From positions 124,001-188,000 of the forward strand of contig JYIP02000010.1 of assembly GCA_001051155.2 (NCBI GenBank): a DNA stretch of 64,000 nt, given 5' to 3'. The notes below the pieces were generated by a model. It ran no database searches, had not been told where the DNA came from, and was given only the letters and a program-made list of their open reading frames with translations. Both the position numbers and the translations under genes were made by a program. This document shows, piece by piece, positions 11,116 to 22,730 of this stretch; within the stretch, counting starts at the first letter, position 1, and each line of letters begins with the position of its first letter. Source of the stretch: Chrysoporthe austroafricana (Eukaryota; Ascomycota; Sordariomycetes; Diaporthales; Cryphonectriaceae).

Positions 11116-12384
11116 GGATGCTTTGAGGTTATGGACTCGGAAGGCTTCAGAGCTCAAACACTACAGGATCTGAGTTCGAGCGTCAACTGTATATTACATT
11201 ACATCGCGAGAGGGAGGATGCATAGCGCGGGAGTTTTAGTCTATCAGGCGCAGGCATGTCTCCATTAGTACGGGGAGTTCTCAATGCCACCATCACTTTT
11301 CGGACTTGCGACACGCCAGATATCCAGGTCGGAATACAAAGCGTCGGCGTAGCTACCACCATGCAGAGACATCATACCGAATCGGATGCAGTAACCCCCA
11401 CAAAAGAATGGTCCGGCATAATTAACGGCTGTGAATTTGTTGTCGTCGGAAGGGAGGAAAGGGGAAATCGCGGCGTGAGAGGAAGAGGGACTGGAGCGGT
11501 CTATCCTCCGACGTTTACAGTAGGGGTCAAGATGAAGGGGGCGAAGCTCGTCAACTTTTCTCAAGACTTAGTCTTGGTAGGCTAGAGAGGTATTTACCCT
11601 CAGCCAGGGGTCTGCTCGGTGGCCTGAGACAGCATGCCTGGCCTACCAGCCGCGAAACAATACCAAGGGCCTTCCTCCCACGTAAGCTTGACAGTGCAAC
11701 TTTAACGGCCGCAAGATGAATCCAGGCTCAATCATCAGCTGGAAAGCACCTTCACGTGAATTATGACCCCTTCCCTTTCTCCTCTCCCAGGTGCATGGCG
11801 GCACGGCGCACGGACGAACGACGACAGGATAGGGATCGCTTTCCTCTCGGGAAAGGGACAGACTGCTGTGGCGGCGCCTCACGCTTACACACCTGGGGAG
11901 GGAAAGGGCTTCTCCGGCCTGGCCCCCGGAGAACAGAAGTCCCACCCCCCCCCCCTTCTCAGGCGTCGCATCGTGGTAAGCTGGCTCTTCGATATCCGAC
12001 GACTACGGCAGACATGACTTCACTGCTGTTGGGCATCTAGGTGTGGCTAAGGAGTGTGTATTGAAGCCTGATGCCTGAATCTATCTATCGAGAGGTAAAC
12101 GGTCTATTTATGTTGAGGCCATTTAGACCCTGGAAGCCAGGGCCAGGACCGATATCGCTGTGGCGAGCTTGGTTGCCCTGGTTCAGAAGAAGAGAAGTTG
12201 TCGTCACCCTCGCCATCCCCTCCACTGATCCCGTCTTCCCCCCCCCCCTTCTCTCTCTCGGCGCCGCTATAATCTATAGACCTGCCGCAGTGCTCGATAA
12301 ACCGCCCGCCCTCCAAGCGTGCCTGCGCATGTCCGCCTTTCCCCATGAACGCTCCCGTGTAGGCTCGCGGTGCCATCCTGGAGA
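11116..12384. other. Intergenic stretch with two poly(C) runs
   Basis: No supported gene. Runs of 11 C occur at 11945-11955 and 12238-12248. The overlapping small frames on both strands around 11.26-11.58 and 11.64-12.0 kb carry no recognisable domain. Confidence 0.5.
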
Positions 12385-13629
12385 TCATACAAGCGTTGCC
12401 GTGACGTACCGGACTTGTGGCTCCATCGGGAAGACGTTGAGCATCGTCTCCGCCTTCTGCACCATTTCCAACAATCTCTTGGTGACCACCCGAGCAGACG
12501 CTGCCGCCCTGGGAGAGTACACGAAGGCCCGCTCTACTTCGCGGTCTTCGGCCTCGTTCCGGACTTTTTCCAGCCGTATGCGGGCGTCCGTTACGGCGTG
12601 ATCCATGGACGTGACGATTCTGACGAGGTCTTGATGGTGCTGATGGGCATCCTTCAGCGGCTGATGAGTTTCGTTCAGTTGGAATATCGCTAAGCTGTTC
12701 CGAAAGCTGCCCAGTATTGATGCTTTTTTGTTGAATATCTCTCTGTTGATCCGGAGAACGTTCGCCGTGATGAAGTCGTCCATTACTTCAAAATCAGACT
12801 GTGCATCATTGAAAATGGATAGTAGTGCTTGTGATGCATGTTGCATGTCTTCCAATCGGTCCACGCCCCACTTCAAATGATCAACGTACAAGTCATAAGC
12901 TTGGCTGTAGGCCTCTGCTCGAGGGGTTTCTCCTAGCAGAATGTTGAGCCAAGAAGTGGGTTCCACCTCGCGTTCGATCTTGTCGAGCTGTTCTAAAAAG
13001 TCCCGACAGCTTAATCTGAGTCCAGAGAGCATATTTTCTGACCCGATTCTAAGCTGCGCGAATTGCTGGGTGATGGCAGAAGCCCTGCTTGTAAGACTTC
13101 GATGAGCTGCCATAAAGGTGTGGGCACCAGGCAAGTCCGAATGGAAAGCTATCCATTTCAACTTTCCCATATTGCGAACCGAACTGCTCAAAGCATCTTC
13201 CAAGTGGCTTCCTGCCTGCGAGAACTGGTGGATCTGGGCCAGAGGCTTCTCGAGGCCGGGCTCTATCTTTGGATCGAAAGTGATCGGAACGTCGTCCTCG
13301 CAGGCCGGCAGGTGGAGATAGCGAATCGCATCACTGCCGCAGGCCGCCTTCGCCACGGCGGACAGCTGCGACGGCGATGTCCCGTCCCCGGAGGGGTAGA
13401 TGGTGGTGATGAGGAGCGCGGGGATGATCGCTGAGAAGGCTAAGAACAGCAGCCACGACGGGATGGTGCTCCGGACCATCCTCGCGCCGCCAGAGGTGTC
13501 GTCAGAGGTGTCGCTAGAGATGTCGCCAGAGGTGTCGCCAGAGGGCTGGGCAGACGGCGCCCGGGCCCGGGCCCGTCCGCTGGCGCGGGCCTCGGCCGTA
13601 CCCCAGCTCTCAGCTCTCTTTGTGTCCAT
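12385..13629 (-). CDS. Hypothetical single-pass membrane protein with long helical domain
   Basis: Single exon, 414 aa; I do not recognise the family. Residues 1-50 are polar and include an Arg/Ala-rich stretch and the imperfect repeat GDTSGDISSDTSDDTSGG (31-48), encoded by about four diverged 12-base units. A membrane helix follows at about 58-77 (SWLLFLAFSAIIPALLITTI). The rest is largely amphipathic helix with heptad-like spacing, for example 150-230 and 290-400, with few Cys. This architecture fits a type II membrane protein with a coiled-coil lumenal or extracellular part. The start codon is the first ATG of the open frame. No adjacent gene suggests a role. Confidence 0.7.
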   Translation of the reverse strand: MDTKRAESWGTAEARASGRARARAPSAQPSGDTSGDISSDTSDDTSGGARMVRSTIPSWLLFLAFSAIIPALLITTIYPSGDGTSPSQLSAVAKAACGSDAIRYLHLPACEDDVPITFDPKIEPGLEKPLAQIHQFSQAGSHLEDALSSSVRNMGKLKWIAFHSDLPGAHTFMAAHRSLTSRASAITQQFAQLRIGSENMLSGLRLSCRDFLEQLDKIEREVEPTSWLNILLGETPRAEAYSQAYDLYVDHLKWGVDRLEDMQHASQALLSIFNDAQSDFEVMDDFITANVLRINREIFNKKASILGSFRNSLAIFQLNETHQPLKDAHQHHQDLVRIVTSMDHAVTDARIRLEKVRNEAEDREVERAFVYSPRAAASARVVTKRLLEMVQKAETMLNVFPMEPQVRYVTATLV

Positions 13630-14303
13630 CTTCCCGTGTGCTGTTGTTCGGATTCTGAAGAGCGGTTGACAGGTTCGACGAGCGCTTAGTCGAGGCGAGG
13701 CAGTGTGTGTCAGGGCGAGATGGGATGGACCGCGCTGGTGATGTCGTCGCCGCTGCAGATGGTAACCTCAACCAGGGAAGTTTCTAAGACCAGTCAGTAT
13801 AAAGAAGGAGACGTGAGACTTGTTACGGCGCGTAGCTAACGTACTTGTAGGCGTCCTTGGCAGCTGTCTCTTCAGTCTTCAGCTCGTCCCCGTACCTGAC
13901 GGCAGCGTCGGATTGGTCTCTGGCTTGAGGAGACGAGGGAAACGGACAGTTCCGCCCTGGGTTCTTCTGAGATGAAGGGTGTGACGGGCAAGACAGAATC
14001 AGGTGGAATAGGTAGACTGGGCCGTGAAGAGAAGGGAAGGAGACCAGCCGGCCAGCGTACCCTCTGTGCGCGGCTTGATGATCTTGTATCCCAACCTCTG
14101 CTAGGTCGTGCGGTCCCAGAGCTAGAGCCGGAAGCACCGGTCCTTTGTGCAGGAAATAGTAGCAGGAGGCGACAGAGATGGCACCCGGGTCTACAAAGAA
14201 CCCGAAGAGGCGGTCTGCTATTTCGGACTCTTGCCCTCCGTCACCATGGCTGCCGCAATCTAGGGCAGGGCCGTCACTTCTCAACCTTAGTACGTGCCAG
14301 TGA

Positions 14304-14363
<60 letters not shown>

Positions 14364-16600
14364 AAAGGCACGGCTGAGGCGCCGGGCACAACAGCAACTC
14401 CCGCTCCCGCCATCAATCCTGCTTCTTCCCTGCAGCCTCAAACGCCTCGTCATGCGGCACCAAGACAACATGGGGGGAAAGAGGGAGGGGGGGACTGTGA
14501 CGGCCTGTGGTGGCCTGTGGTGTGGTGTTTCCATCCAAGACAGCCCGGCTAGTCCTGTAGGGCACCGGTTCACATGCGTGGGCTTCCGCAGGCGGTGTGG
14601 GTACTGGAAACAGGGTCAGGGCCCAACAGGGAGTCGTTTGTGCAGAGCACATCGTCGACGATGGGGAGGGACGATGGGTAAGGAGGTCGCTCCGGGACAT
14701 ACAGCCACAGCTGGCGAGATGCTCCGCGCCCCGCCGGTGCAGCTCACCAGCACCCCCATGGAGAACCGAGAGACAGAGAGAGCAGCCAGATGCGCAGTGA
14801 CCCTCCTTTGCCATGGTTCCCTCCGTTCTCCTCCAGCTGCCGTGTCTTCCCGGCCTAGACATGCGGCAAGCCAGCCGTCAGTTGGCCGGGATACGTACAG
14901 CTGACGCTGGCTGGCCAGGCCCTCTCCTGACCCAGGCCCTTCTTTGAGACACCAGAGTTGACACTTTTGCGTACAGACTCCCTGAATGCCTTCCAGGCAC
15001 AGAATTCTGAACCAGGACGACCCAGCACGCTCTCGTCACACCGACTTTGGATATGGCTGGAGTATCGGACGAACGAGTGAAGGCAGTTTCTAGATCCGCC
15101 ACGTCCCTGTCGGCAAGACAGAAAGCGGGTTAGGCCGGCCAGGCCTCTCGACGCCATCAAGCACGTGTCTCTCCAGCTGCCCTGCCTGGCCCGGGAAGCG
15201 TACCCGCTGCGTATGTCTTAGGCAGTCCCCCGAAACACGGTAGGGCCAGCTCGCGACGGTATAGGCGTTTTCATCAAGCCACGCTGCCTGCTTCCCCCCG
15301 TAAGTCCTGGAGCGCGTTGGTCAAACGAGCCCCCGCGGCCACGTCATGCGTCATCTGCCGTCTGCGCTCCTCTGGGCGACCCAAGGGGGTGGTCTGGCCT
15401 CCGGGAAGAAGTTCGGCAGGTGCGGGCGCGATGGCATGCTCGGTTGGGCCGCTATGTTGATCGAGATGTCTCCGTGCCTGCGCATGAACTTGTGTCATGA
15501 GTGCCACGTCGAGCATGTCCAGCTTGGGGCTGACGGTAGCCTCCATCAGTTTGACGAGGTACAGCCCAAAAGGTGGAGTTGGGGGCAGAGGAGTCCCTGC
15601 TGGTCACTCTTGTGGTGTCGGCCAGAGGCCTGGGATGTGCAGGTTGTCGTCTTCGTAGGCCCGAAGCTCTGGTTGCGATGTTTGGTTGTTTGTGGTGTAG
15701 TTTAGAGGCTTTTATGGGCGAGTCAAAAGATGAACCCTAGTCATGAGCGTCAACAGCGTCTAGCAAGGTTGAAATAATCTTCTAACAAGAGCTGGTACCA
15801 GATGCTACCTGGGCGTCAAGTCAGCCTCAGCCCTATTGCAGCTCTTGACATTTGGTTGGCAGGTTGTACCAGACAGGCTCGTCTTGTAGTACAGGTACAG
15901 AAAGAAGATGAGCTGTCATTGAGGGGGGGGGGGGCAACCAAAGTGCAACCCTCCCTTGTTCCCAACCCCCTTCTCTCAGGTAGCCACTGCTGCCATCCAT
16001 CGTTCTTGATGAGAGTGAACACAACTGCTTCCAGAAAGAATATTGGCGATGTCGACGGCGATCATGTTCATTCTTCTCTAGTGCACTCCCAGAAGCAGCA
16101 GTCTGAGCAGCGAGTGCTCTAGTCGTTTGTTCACTTTGTTGTTACCTAATGTGAAAGAAGCCTCACTGCTGTATAACCTGTCAAATGGCTCTAGTTCGCT
16201 AGGAAGTTAAAAGCATTCGTATTGAGACTTTCACACGCATATTTTATTTTAGCAGCTTTAGCTTCTGGAACGTCCATGTCACGTGCTGTTATCTTAATAT
16301 ATAATACCGAACCTTTTTTTGATTCATCGTGTGATAAAACAAATTCATACAAATAAAATTACAAACCACGGTATCACCAAATGGTCTGCGCAATATGACA
16401 ACCCTTTACAAGGACAACCCTCGCGCACTCTACATACGACAATACATTCTCGTTCAATTCGAGATCGACATGCCCATCTATCGTCCACAATGTGTCAACT
16501 CAATCAATTGACTATGGACCTTTTCGGCCTGGTCAATTCTATAACTGGTAAGAACTCTTTTACTGTCAACAACAAGACAAGCGCTCTAATTATAACGGCT
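13630..16600. other. Long intergenic stretch with microsatellite, no supported gene
   Basis: Overlapping frames of up to 310 codons occur on both strands at 13.8-15.7 kb, but the longest are built on a TG/CA microsatellite and none shows a domain, a signal peptide or intron signals. A run of 12 G lies at 15923-15934. The last part, toward 16.5 kb, is AT-rich. Confidence 0.45.
14306..14361. repeat. (TG)n microsatellite
   Basis: About 55 bases of uninterrupted TG dinucleotide. It produces artificial poly-(Cys-Val) and poly-(His-Thr) frames on the two strands. Confidence 0.95.
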
Positions 16601-16613
16601 TTGACCATCTCCA

Positions 16614-16956
16614 GCATGGACAAATTCCGGTCAAGCAACTTGGTCGAGTGTCCCTGTGGCCATCAGTACTGTAAAGAATGCCTTTCCCAGCTCTTCCAGG
16701 TGTCCCTGGAAGACTGGAGGCACTTCCCACCGCGCTGCTGTCAGCAGGAAATTGACACCGACGGCGACCAAGTCCGAAGATTGCTTGGCCCTTGTGAGAT
16801 CTTGTCCGAGATCCGGGCCAAGAAGCTGGCGTCGGAGGACCCCCGGCAGCATCCACTGCCACGTCCCCGACTGCCAGGACTGGATTGGCCCGGCGGCTAT
16901 CGAAGGCGGCGTCGCGAGCTGTCCTCGGTGTCAGGCGAGAACGAAACCCTACCAAG
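16614..16956 (+). pseudogene. Decayed RING/IBR (RBR-type) E3 ubiquitin ligase fragment
   Basis: The frame from 16614 reads through a RING second half (VECPCGHQYCKECL, then PPRCCQQEID), typical of fungal RBR E3 ligases. The match then continues one frame over as HCHVPDCQDWI followed by GGVASCPRCQ, the start of the IBR zinc domain. The switch occurs at a run of five C (16840-16844), consistent with one inserted base. The first Cys pair of the RING is not found upstream: the position just before MDKFRSS reads ISS where a CxxC would be expected, unless an upstream exon supplies it. The rest of the IBR and the second RING are absent or unrecognisable. I read this as a pseudogene remnant; an assembly error in the homopolymer could explain the frameshift but not the missing parts. 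Confidence 0.72.
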
Positions 16957-18299
16957 CTGTTCGACAACTACATCCACAAGAGCAAGCTTCTATTCCTCTA
17001 CAATTCTCTCTACATCCACAATATCGTCTTTCAGGTATGTTCTGTTTGCACTTGTCAAACTATTTGTCGAATCTAGCTGACAAAACCTTCCTCACTTTTA
17101 GCTCCTCGCGATGAGTCCTCGCCAACATTGAGCAAGGCACTCTTCTACTATGAACTTCAGCTTCTACATTCCTAATGAGACCAGCTAGCCGATGCTGGTA
17201 GCCTATGTCATTACTGTCATCATCACCAATATTGCGATCGTCTACTTCATCAAGTACCACAACTAAGGTTGGAGCTGGCGCTAGGTGTGTGTTAGTTAGG
17301 CAAACGGACTGTCTGTCTGGCTTATAAAAGAAAAAAAAATCCAGACCCATCCTCTACCTAATAACGCGAGCAGGTGACTTGTCCAAGGGTTTGAGGGGAA
17401 ATCTCATTGTGCCAAATTCTACATCATTCCATTCTAATGTGGTACCATTTGCATTGTTTGAACCCGATCTACAAATGTTCTATCTTTTCCCACTCTTCAA
17501 GCTTTGTCCGCATTCTTTCTCCTGGGGGCGCTTCGCTAGCGCCCCCATTCATTCTTTTGTCCTTCCACATTCTCCAGTCGGGCTGTGCGGTAATTGCCTT
17601 AAGCTCCTGTCGAAAGCATAGAGAGTCAAGGGTATCGCTGACCGAAAGCACCAGAACCAGAAGACCGATCGGTGCCTTTGTACCTTTGGGTCAGCTGTAT
17701 TACGATTTTTCACTCTCTTGTACGCATTCCGAATGATAATGTGCCTATTAAGCTTTATTAAGCCTGTAGACGAGGCGCTGTAGAGCATCACCCCCCCTGC
17801 CCCCCGCCGGGCTCTCGTTGACCGCCGCCGTTGCGACTGATGACCATACATGTCTGGTTTCGCTCTGCTCCTTTAATTCCGCCTACGAGTTTTCTAAGCG
17901 GCCTTGCCTTGTTGTAGTTAGCTTTATTTGAACGGATCCAGTCCTCCGCTCGCACGGTTGACGAAAATAGCACTAGCACGTGAACTAGTCAATACCGCGA
18001 GACTGGAATGCTATCACATGTTGCTCAGATGCCCGTTGCGGTATGCACATTCCAGATTTTGATGAATGTCTCAGACGGGGACATAACAACGCCCCTTGTA
18101 TTCATGGCCGCGCGCAGGAGTGCTTTCCGGAGACGTTGCGAGCCCTTGGGTCCGTAGACTGTAAATAATGGCAAAAAGGCAGAGTCAATGCCTTCTTCTC
18201 CCTTAACTTCTTGGTTGTGCACGTACGGCAAGATCCCTCATTCGGTCATACTTTTCCTGGCTTGGCCCAAGTCATGGAGGTTGCGCCGGCACAATAAGG
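16957..18299. other. Region downstream of the RBR remnant
   Basis: A plausible intron (GTATGT donor near 17035, acceptor TTTTAG at about 17101) and a membrane-helix-coding stretch at 17189-17266 suggest remains of a gene 3' end. I cannot join them to the RBR fragment. Beyond 17.3 kb nothing is recognised apart from the promoter region of the gene at 18300. Confidence 0.4.
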
Positions 18300-20744
18300 A
18301 TGAAGTCGGTCTACACACGCCCTGCGTGGATGCGCAGGCGCAGCCCGACTCTGCTCGTTGGCATCCTGCTCATCCTCGCCTTCATCCAAATCATAGACCT
18401 GGCAGCACAGTTCGAGTACGCTGCCTCGACTTATGAATGGCTCTTCGCAACCTCTCAACAGTCCCAGCCGCACGACCACACGCATGTACCCGAATGGGTA
18501 GGCTACTCGATCAAGCCGATCGTCTACGTCTTCCCCCAGTTTCACGCGATCCCGGAGAATGACAGGTTCTGGGGTGCAAACTTCACAGAATGGACGAACG
18601 TGAAAAAGGTCAAGGAGAATCCGTTTGGGCTCGAGACGTTGCATCCCGCCAAGGAGATCGGGTATTACAACCTCCTAGACTACGACGTTCGCAAGCGCTA
18701 TGCGAACCTCGTCAGAGACTCAGGGTAAGTGCCCAGCTGCGTGTGACATTTCGTTTCGGATCACTATCGCTCATTATGCACTATACTAGTATCTATGGCA
18801 TCGCGTATCATCACTACTGGTTCGGATATCCCGTGATGGACAAGCCCCTCCAAGCCATGCTCGAAGACGGCCAACCCGATGTGCCCTTCATGCTCTCCTG
18901 GGCCAACGAACCTTGGACCGTTCGGTGGGATGGCGTCGCTGACGGCGGGGACGGCGTGCTGCTCGCTCAGGACTACGGCAACAGCACAGAGTGGCGTCGC
19001 CACTTCGACTGGATGGCCAAATTCTTCCGGCATCCAAATTATATACGCTCTGCTGGCAAGGTCCAGCTCATCGTCTACTCGTCTGGTCTGATCGGCGACA
19101 CAGGGAAGCGAATGTTTGCCAAGTGGCGCCGGTGGGCTGCGGAGGATCCTGTTATCGGAGGTCTGGACGTCATTGAGACGGTCTGGGAGTGGGATTATCC
19201 GCCTGAGCGTGGACATACTGATGCTACCAGCGAGTTTGCTCCTCACTCGGGAGGTGGGTTCGATATGACCTCGTGGGAGAGAAATCCTCGGTTGAGCACA
19301 GTGCATCACCGTAGCGTGTTGGTCAGCTGGGACAACACACCAAGGCACGTACATGATGGCCAGGCGTCAAGTACAGTCTGGGTGCATCCTGCACTATGGA
19401 AGGGTGAGTGGCACCAGTTCTTATCAGATATGCGAGCGCACACGTTGCTGACAAGTCTCGGTAGAGAGCCTCATCGGCATGATGCGTCACATCAAGCTGG
19501 ACCCAAACCCCCGAGGCCAGGAGAACTTTCTCTTCATCAATGCGCTCAACGAATGGGGAGAAGGCAACGTCCTCGAGCCATCTGCGCAATGGGGTTCCGG
19601 CTTCTCGAAGGCCTTCCGCGCCGCTAAAGACTACGCCGACACCGCCCTTCCCTGGGTTGAGGATCTGATCCGGCAGGGTGAGGAGCTGGAGCCTGAAGTC
19701 CTCGACGAGAACAGTCAAGTCGACGTCTGCGTCATAGTGCGAGATTTCTCTGGTTCGATGCCGTGGACCGATGCATGGCAGTTGTCGCACACGCTGTGGT
19801 CGCTACAGGCCCAACATAATCCCAGATGGCGGGCGGTTGTCGTGCCAGTGGGCGAGGGAGTAGGCATGCGAGGTATCGAAATGCAGGTGCTGGACACCTA
19901 CGACCCGAGGATAAAATCCTCTGATATACCGACAAACCTACGCCACGGCAAGCGTACGAATACCTCTGACGACGTAACTGACTGGGTCATTGACAACATC
20001 GACGACCTCAGCCCATCTTGCGGGAAAGCCACCTACATGCTAATCACCAACGCATCGACAACTTACGAGCCTCATACATTCGATGTCGCGTCGAGAAAAC
20101 GAACAGATATTATCGGGCTCAACTTCATATCTCCCTGGACGATGGAACTTCAGAACCAGATCGAAGCAAATTTGACGTGGAATCAGCGATGCTCCCGGTA
20201 CTCGGACAAGACTCCGCAGCAGATGTCCCAGGCGATGCAAACAGGGCACGGGGTGCTCGATATCAGTGCCGCGCTGGTCAATATGGCCCGGTGGCGCAAG
20301 GAGGGGCACCTGTTCAAGGCCGCGGCCGGAGAGAGCGTGGGGAAACTGGCAGAATTAGAAAGGCGGCGTGAGGAGCCCTGGGCATGGTCGCCGCCAACGA
20401 GCTCGACGTACGACGTTATCTATGCCAATACCTATCCAGCTTGCATCCGCAGCGGCCGGCTCTGGTTTGATGCGCCGGATGTGGGTGGGTTCAACTCGGG
20501 CTGTTACAGTGGCGAAACGCTGAAGTGGACTTTTCTCGACGAGACTATCCCGGCCAACTGGGACTACAAGAGATTCAAGCAAGAAGACCCATACTGTGTT
20601 CGGCTGTCGGAGACGACCTACGAAGATGTGTTGTCTAATAATCTGATGGCGCCTTCTGACGACTCTTTTCCCTCTGAGGATACAAGTGATGAGGCATGGG
20701 AGGATGAGGTAGCCTTCGGTCTCAACGCGCTCTGGGCACCCTAG
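18300..20744 (+). CDS. Type II membrane WbsX/GH99-like protein with a possible second glycosyltransferase-like half
   Basis: Three exons: 18300-18724, 18790-19403 and 19465-20744, giving 772 aa; donors are GTAAGT and GTGAGT and the frame is kept. A short basic N-terminus and a membrane helix at about 16-34 (SPTLLVGILLILAFIQII) indicate a type II Golgi or ER protein. Residues 73-400 match the WbsX/GH99-like family: PIVYVFPQFHAIPEN, FWGANFTEWTNV, the HHYWFGYPVMDKP block, MLSWANEPW and FINALNEWGEG. Family members are thought to act on glycans (WbsX in O-antigen synthesis; GH99 as endo-mannosidase). From about residue 420 a second region (SLQAQHNPRWRAVVV, then TYMLITNASTTYEP and DIIGLNFISPW) resembles a GT-A-type glycosyltransferase layout without an obvious DxD. 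The substrate is unknown. Confidence 0.88.
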
Positions 20745-22730
20745 ATAGCTGCTATATAATATACTAATAGTAATTCCCAAAGTAATGACAAGCCAGCCAG
20801 GGGCAGGTTCAAATTGCCATGGAATTCTGACACATTGACCAGCCAGGCATGGTCTCACTCCAGCCATCGAGTCGTGTTGACACATGCGCATTTAAGCCTG
20901 GAAAGGGATCTGCTATCTAACCTTAAAGCTTTCTCGGGATGAAGAATATCAGTCCTTTCCCGAGTGTTATTGTTCACAGTGGATGGTCCGTCCCCCCGGC
21001 CTGGCTTCTCTCTAGTTCTATCAGAATCTTGCCCTTTCAGTCTGGTGCATCAGTCATTAGATCGAATTCTGCTTACAGTTTCCCCATGAACGGCCTTGTT
21101 CTGATGATGGCTTGGTAGGAATGCTATTTTCAGCCCTCATTAAAGGCAACGGTGCAAGTAAGAGATACCATGCCTTACTGCTGGGTAGAATCAATAGTCA
21201 GACTACCAGAGTTTTGATTGTATGTCTCCGCCCGGAACACCGTGAACGTTGCCGGGAGGGTTGTTTCTACCCGAATTCGAAATGAATTGTAAAGGGGCGA
21301 GAAACAATAGAGAAGGCACCGTCCAGTTTGAACGTGACTCTAAATGGGAATTTGTCGGCTTCTGCACTCACCTTCTAGTTCTATGGAGAATAAGTCGTAT
21401 AAAGATCGATACTTATAAAGATGGCCTATTGCGGTGTCTTGACTATTTAGCTCTAGCTACCCCTAACCATGGCCTTGGTGTGAATGCGTATTATCATGGC
21501 AGTCAAACCCTGTAACAGCATTATTCTTGATGCTGACCACATCATCTTTCACATAAAACTGCCATTACGCCTTTCTGAGCTTTCCCTAGTGGGTGGAAGT
21601 TATGAGTCTGCCTGCAGCTTCATCGAGAACACGCAAGACCATGGACTTTCTCGTCTTCATTACCATCTATTTCATGTCCTTCCTCGAGGCCGACCGACTT
21701 GCTGAATTTAAGAGACAGACCTATTGGTGAAACAATTAATACTTCATATAATTATAGTAGTGGTTCCAAGCGCAACATCGCCATTGCGGCTATATCTAAA
21801 GAGACGTAGTAGTATTTTGACATTTAGGAACGCCATTGCGAATACCAGCATATTCATAATCCCACCGTTCGCTCAGCATAAACCAAGAATGACCTCAGCA
21901 CAATCCGGAGGCCTTCTTCATCATCAGAACATATAAACTGCGAAAGCCTTCCTGCCAAGGCTAGCGTCAAGCGGAGGCTTAACGTGCGGTTGCCCGACCA
22001 TACCATCTCTCAACGGTCGTGGGGGAAACGTTGCTGCGTTATCTACTGGTGTCATTTCCCTTCCTTGGGCCGCGCACGAGGAAAACCGTAGAATACCTAC
22101 TGCAGGGGGTTCATATCGTGAGCTCAACGGCCAGTGCCTTGACAGCCCAAGTGCAGAGGCCATCCAGAGGTAGTGCAGAGTCTAAGGTCCTGCAGAGATT
22201 AGGCAGATTTGGGGTTAGAGTATAAGGATAACATGTGATGCTTGAGTGGAGTATTAGTAGTATTGATGATTCGTAGACATTCAGCCTCAGTAAGTAGGGA
22301 CGTAGTCAACGCACTAGAGCTTCTTTTGTCTTGGGATCGTGACGAGAGCAATTTGGCGTTGAGCGGCCCCCGTTGTAATGCCTCGCGCACTAACCCCATG
22401 CCAGTATAGATTAGAGCCTCCGGCAGTTTTCTTCAGAGCGGCTCACACTGAAGATCATTACTTGCTCGCCGCCAGCTTTGCGCTGGTTCCGGCGATTAGT
22501 AGAAATGCTTCACAGTTCGGCCTCCTTCAACCTAACGCCATCCGGGCCGGGCGGGAGCTTCGGGAACGCCCACATCTTCAATGAAGATGGTCATTTAAGA
22601 TAAAAATTTCTGGCCATCATCATAGGAGAGCAAACCGTGCCAGGTGCATCATCTTCATTGTTCATATCGCTCACGGTTCATATAAGCCGTGTTGTTGGCT
22701 CAGCCTCGTACAAATCACACAGTTGGCAAG
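20745..22730. other. Intergenic stretch, AT-richer, no supported gene
   Basis: Only frames below 180 codons, most antisense to the end of the upstream gene or in AT-rich DNA. The last 50 bases contain a TATA-like element for the lysophospholipase gene. Confidence 0.5.
22681..22686 (+). promoter_or_regulatory. TATA-like element upstream of the lysophospholipase gene
   Basis: TATAAG lies 45 bases before the ATG at 22731, a usual distance for a short-leader fungal promoter. This is a sequence match only. Confidence 0.35.

Noticed and set aside
13972..14904. 310-codon plus frame with Cys-Val repeat
   Set aside because: It is produced by the TG microsatellite and has no domain or splice structure.
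20806..20822. T-arm-like sequence containing GGTTCAAAT, suggesting a tRNA
   Set aside because: The flanking stem does not pair in the required register and no acceptor, D or anticodon arm could be built.
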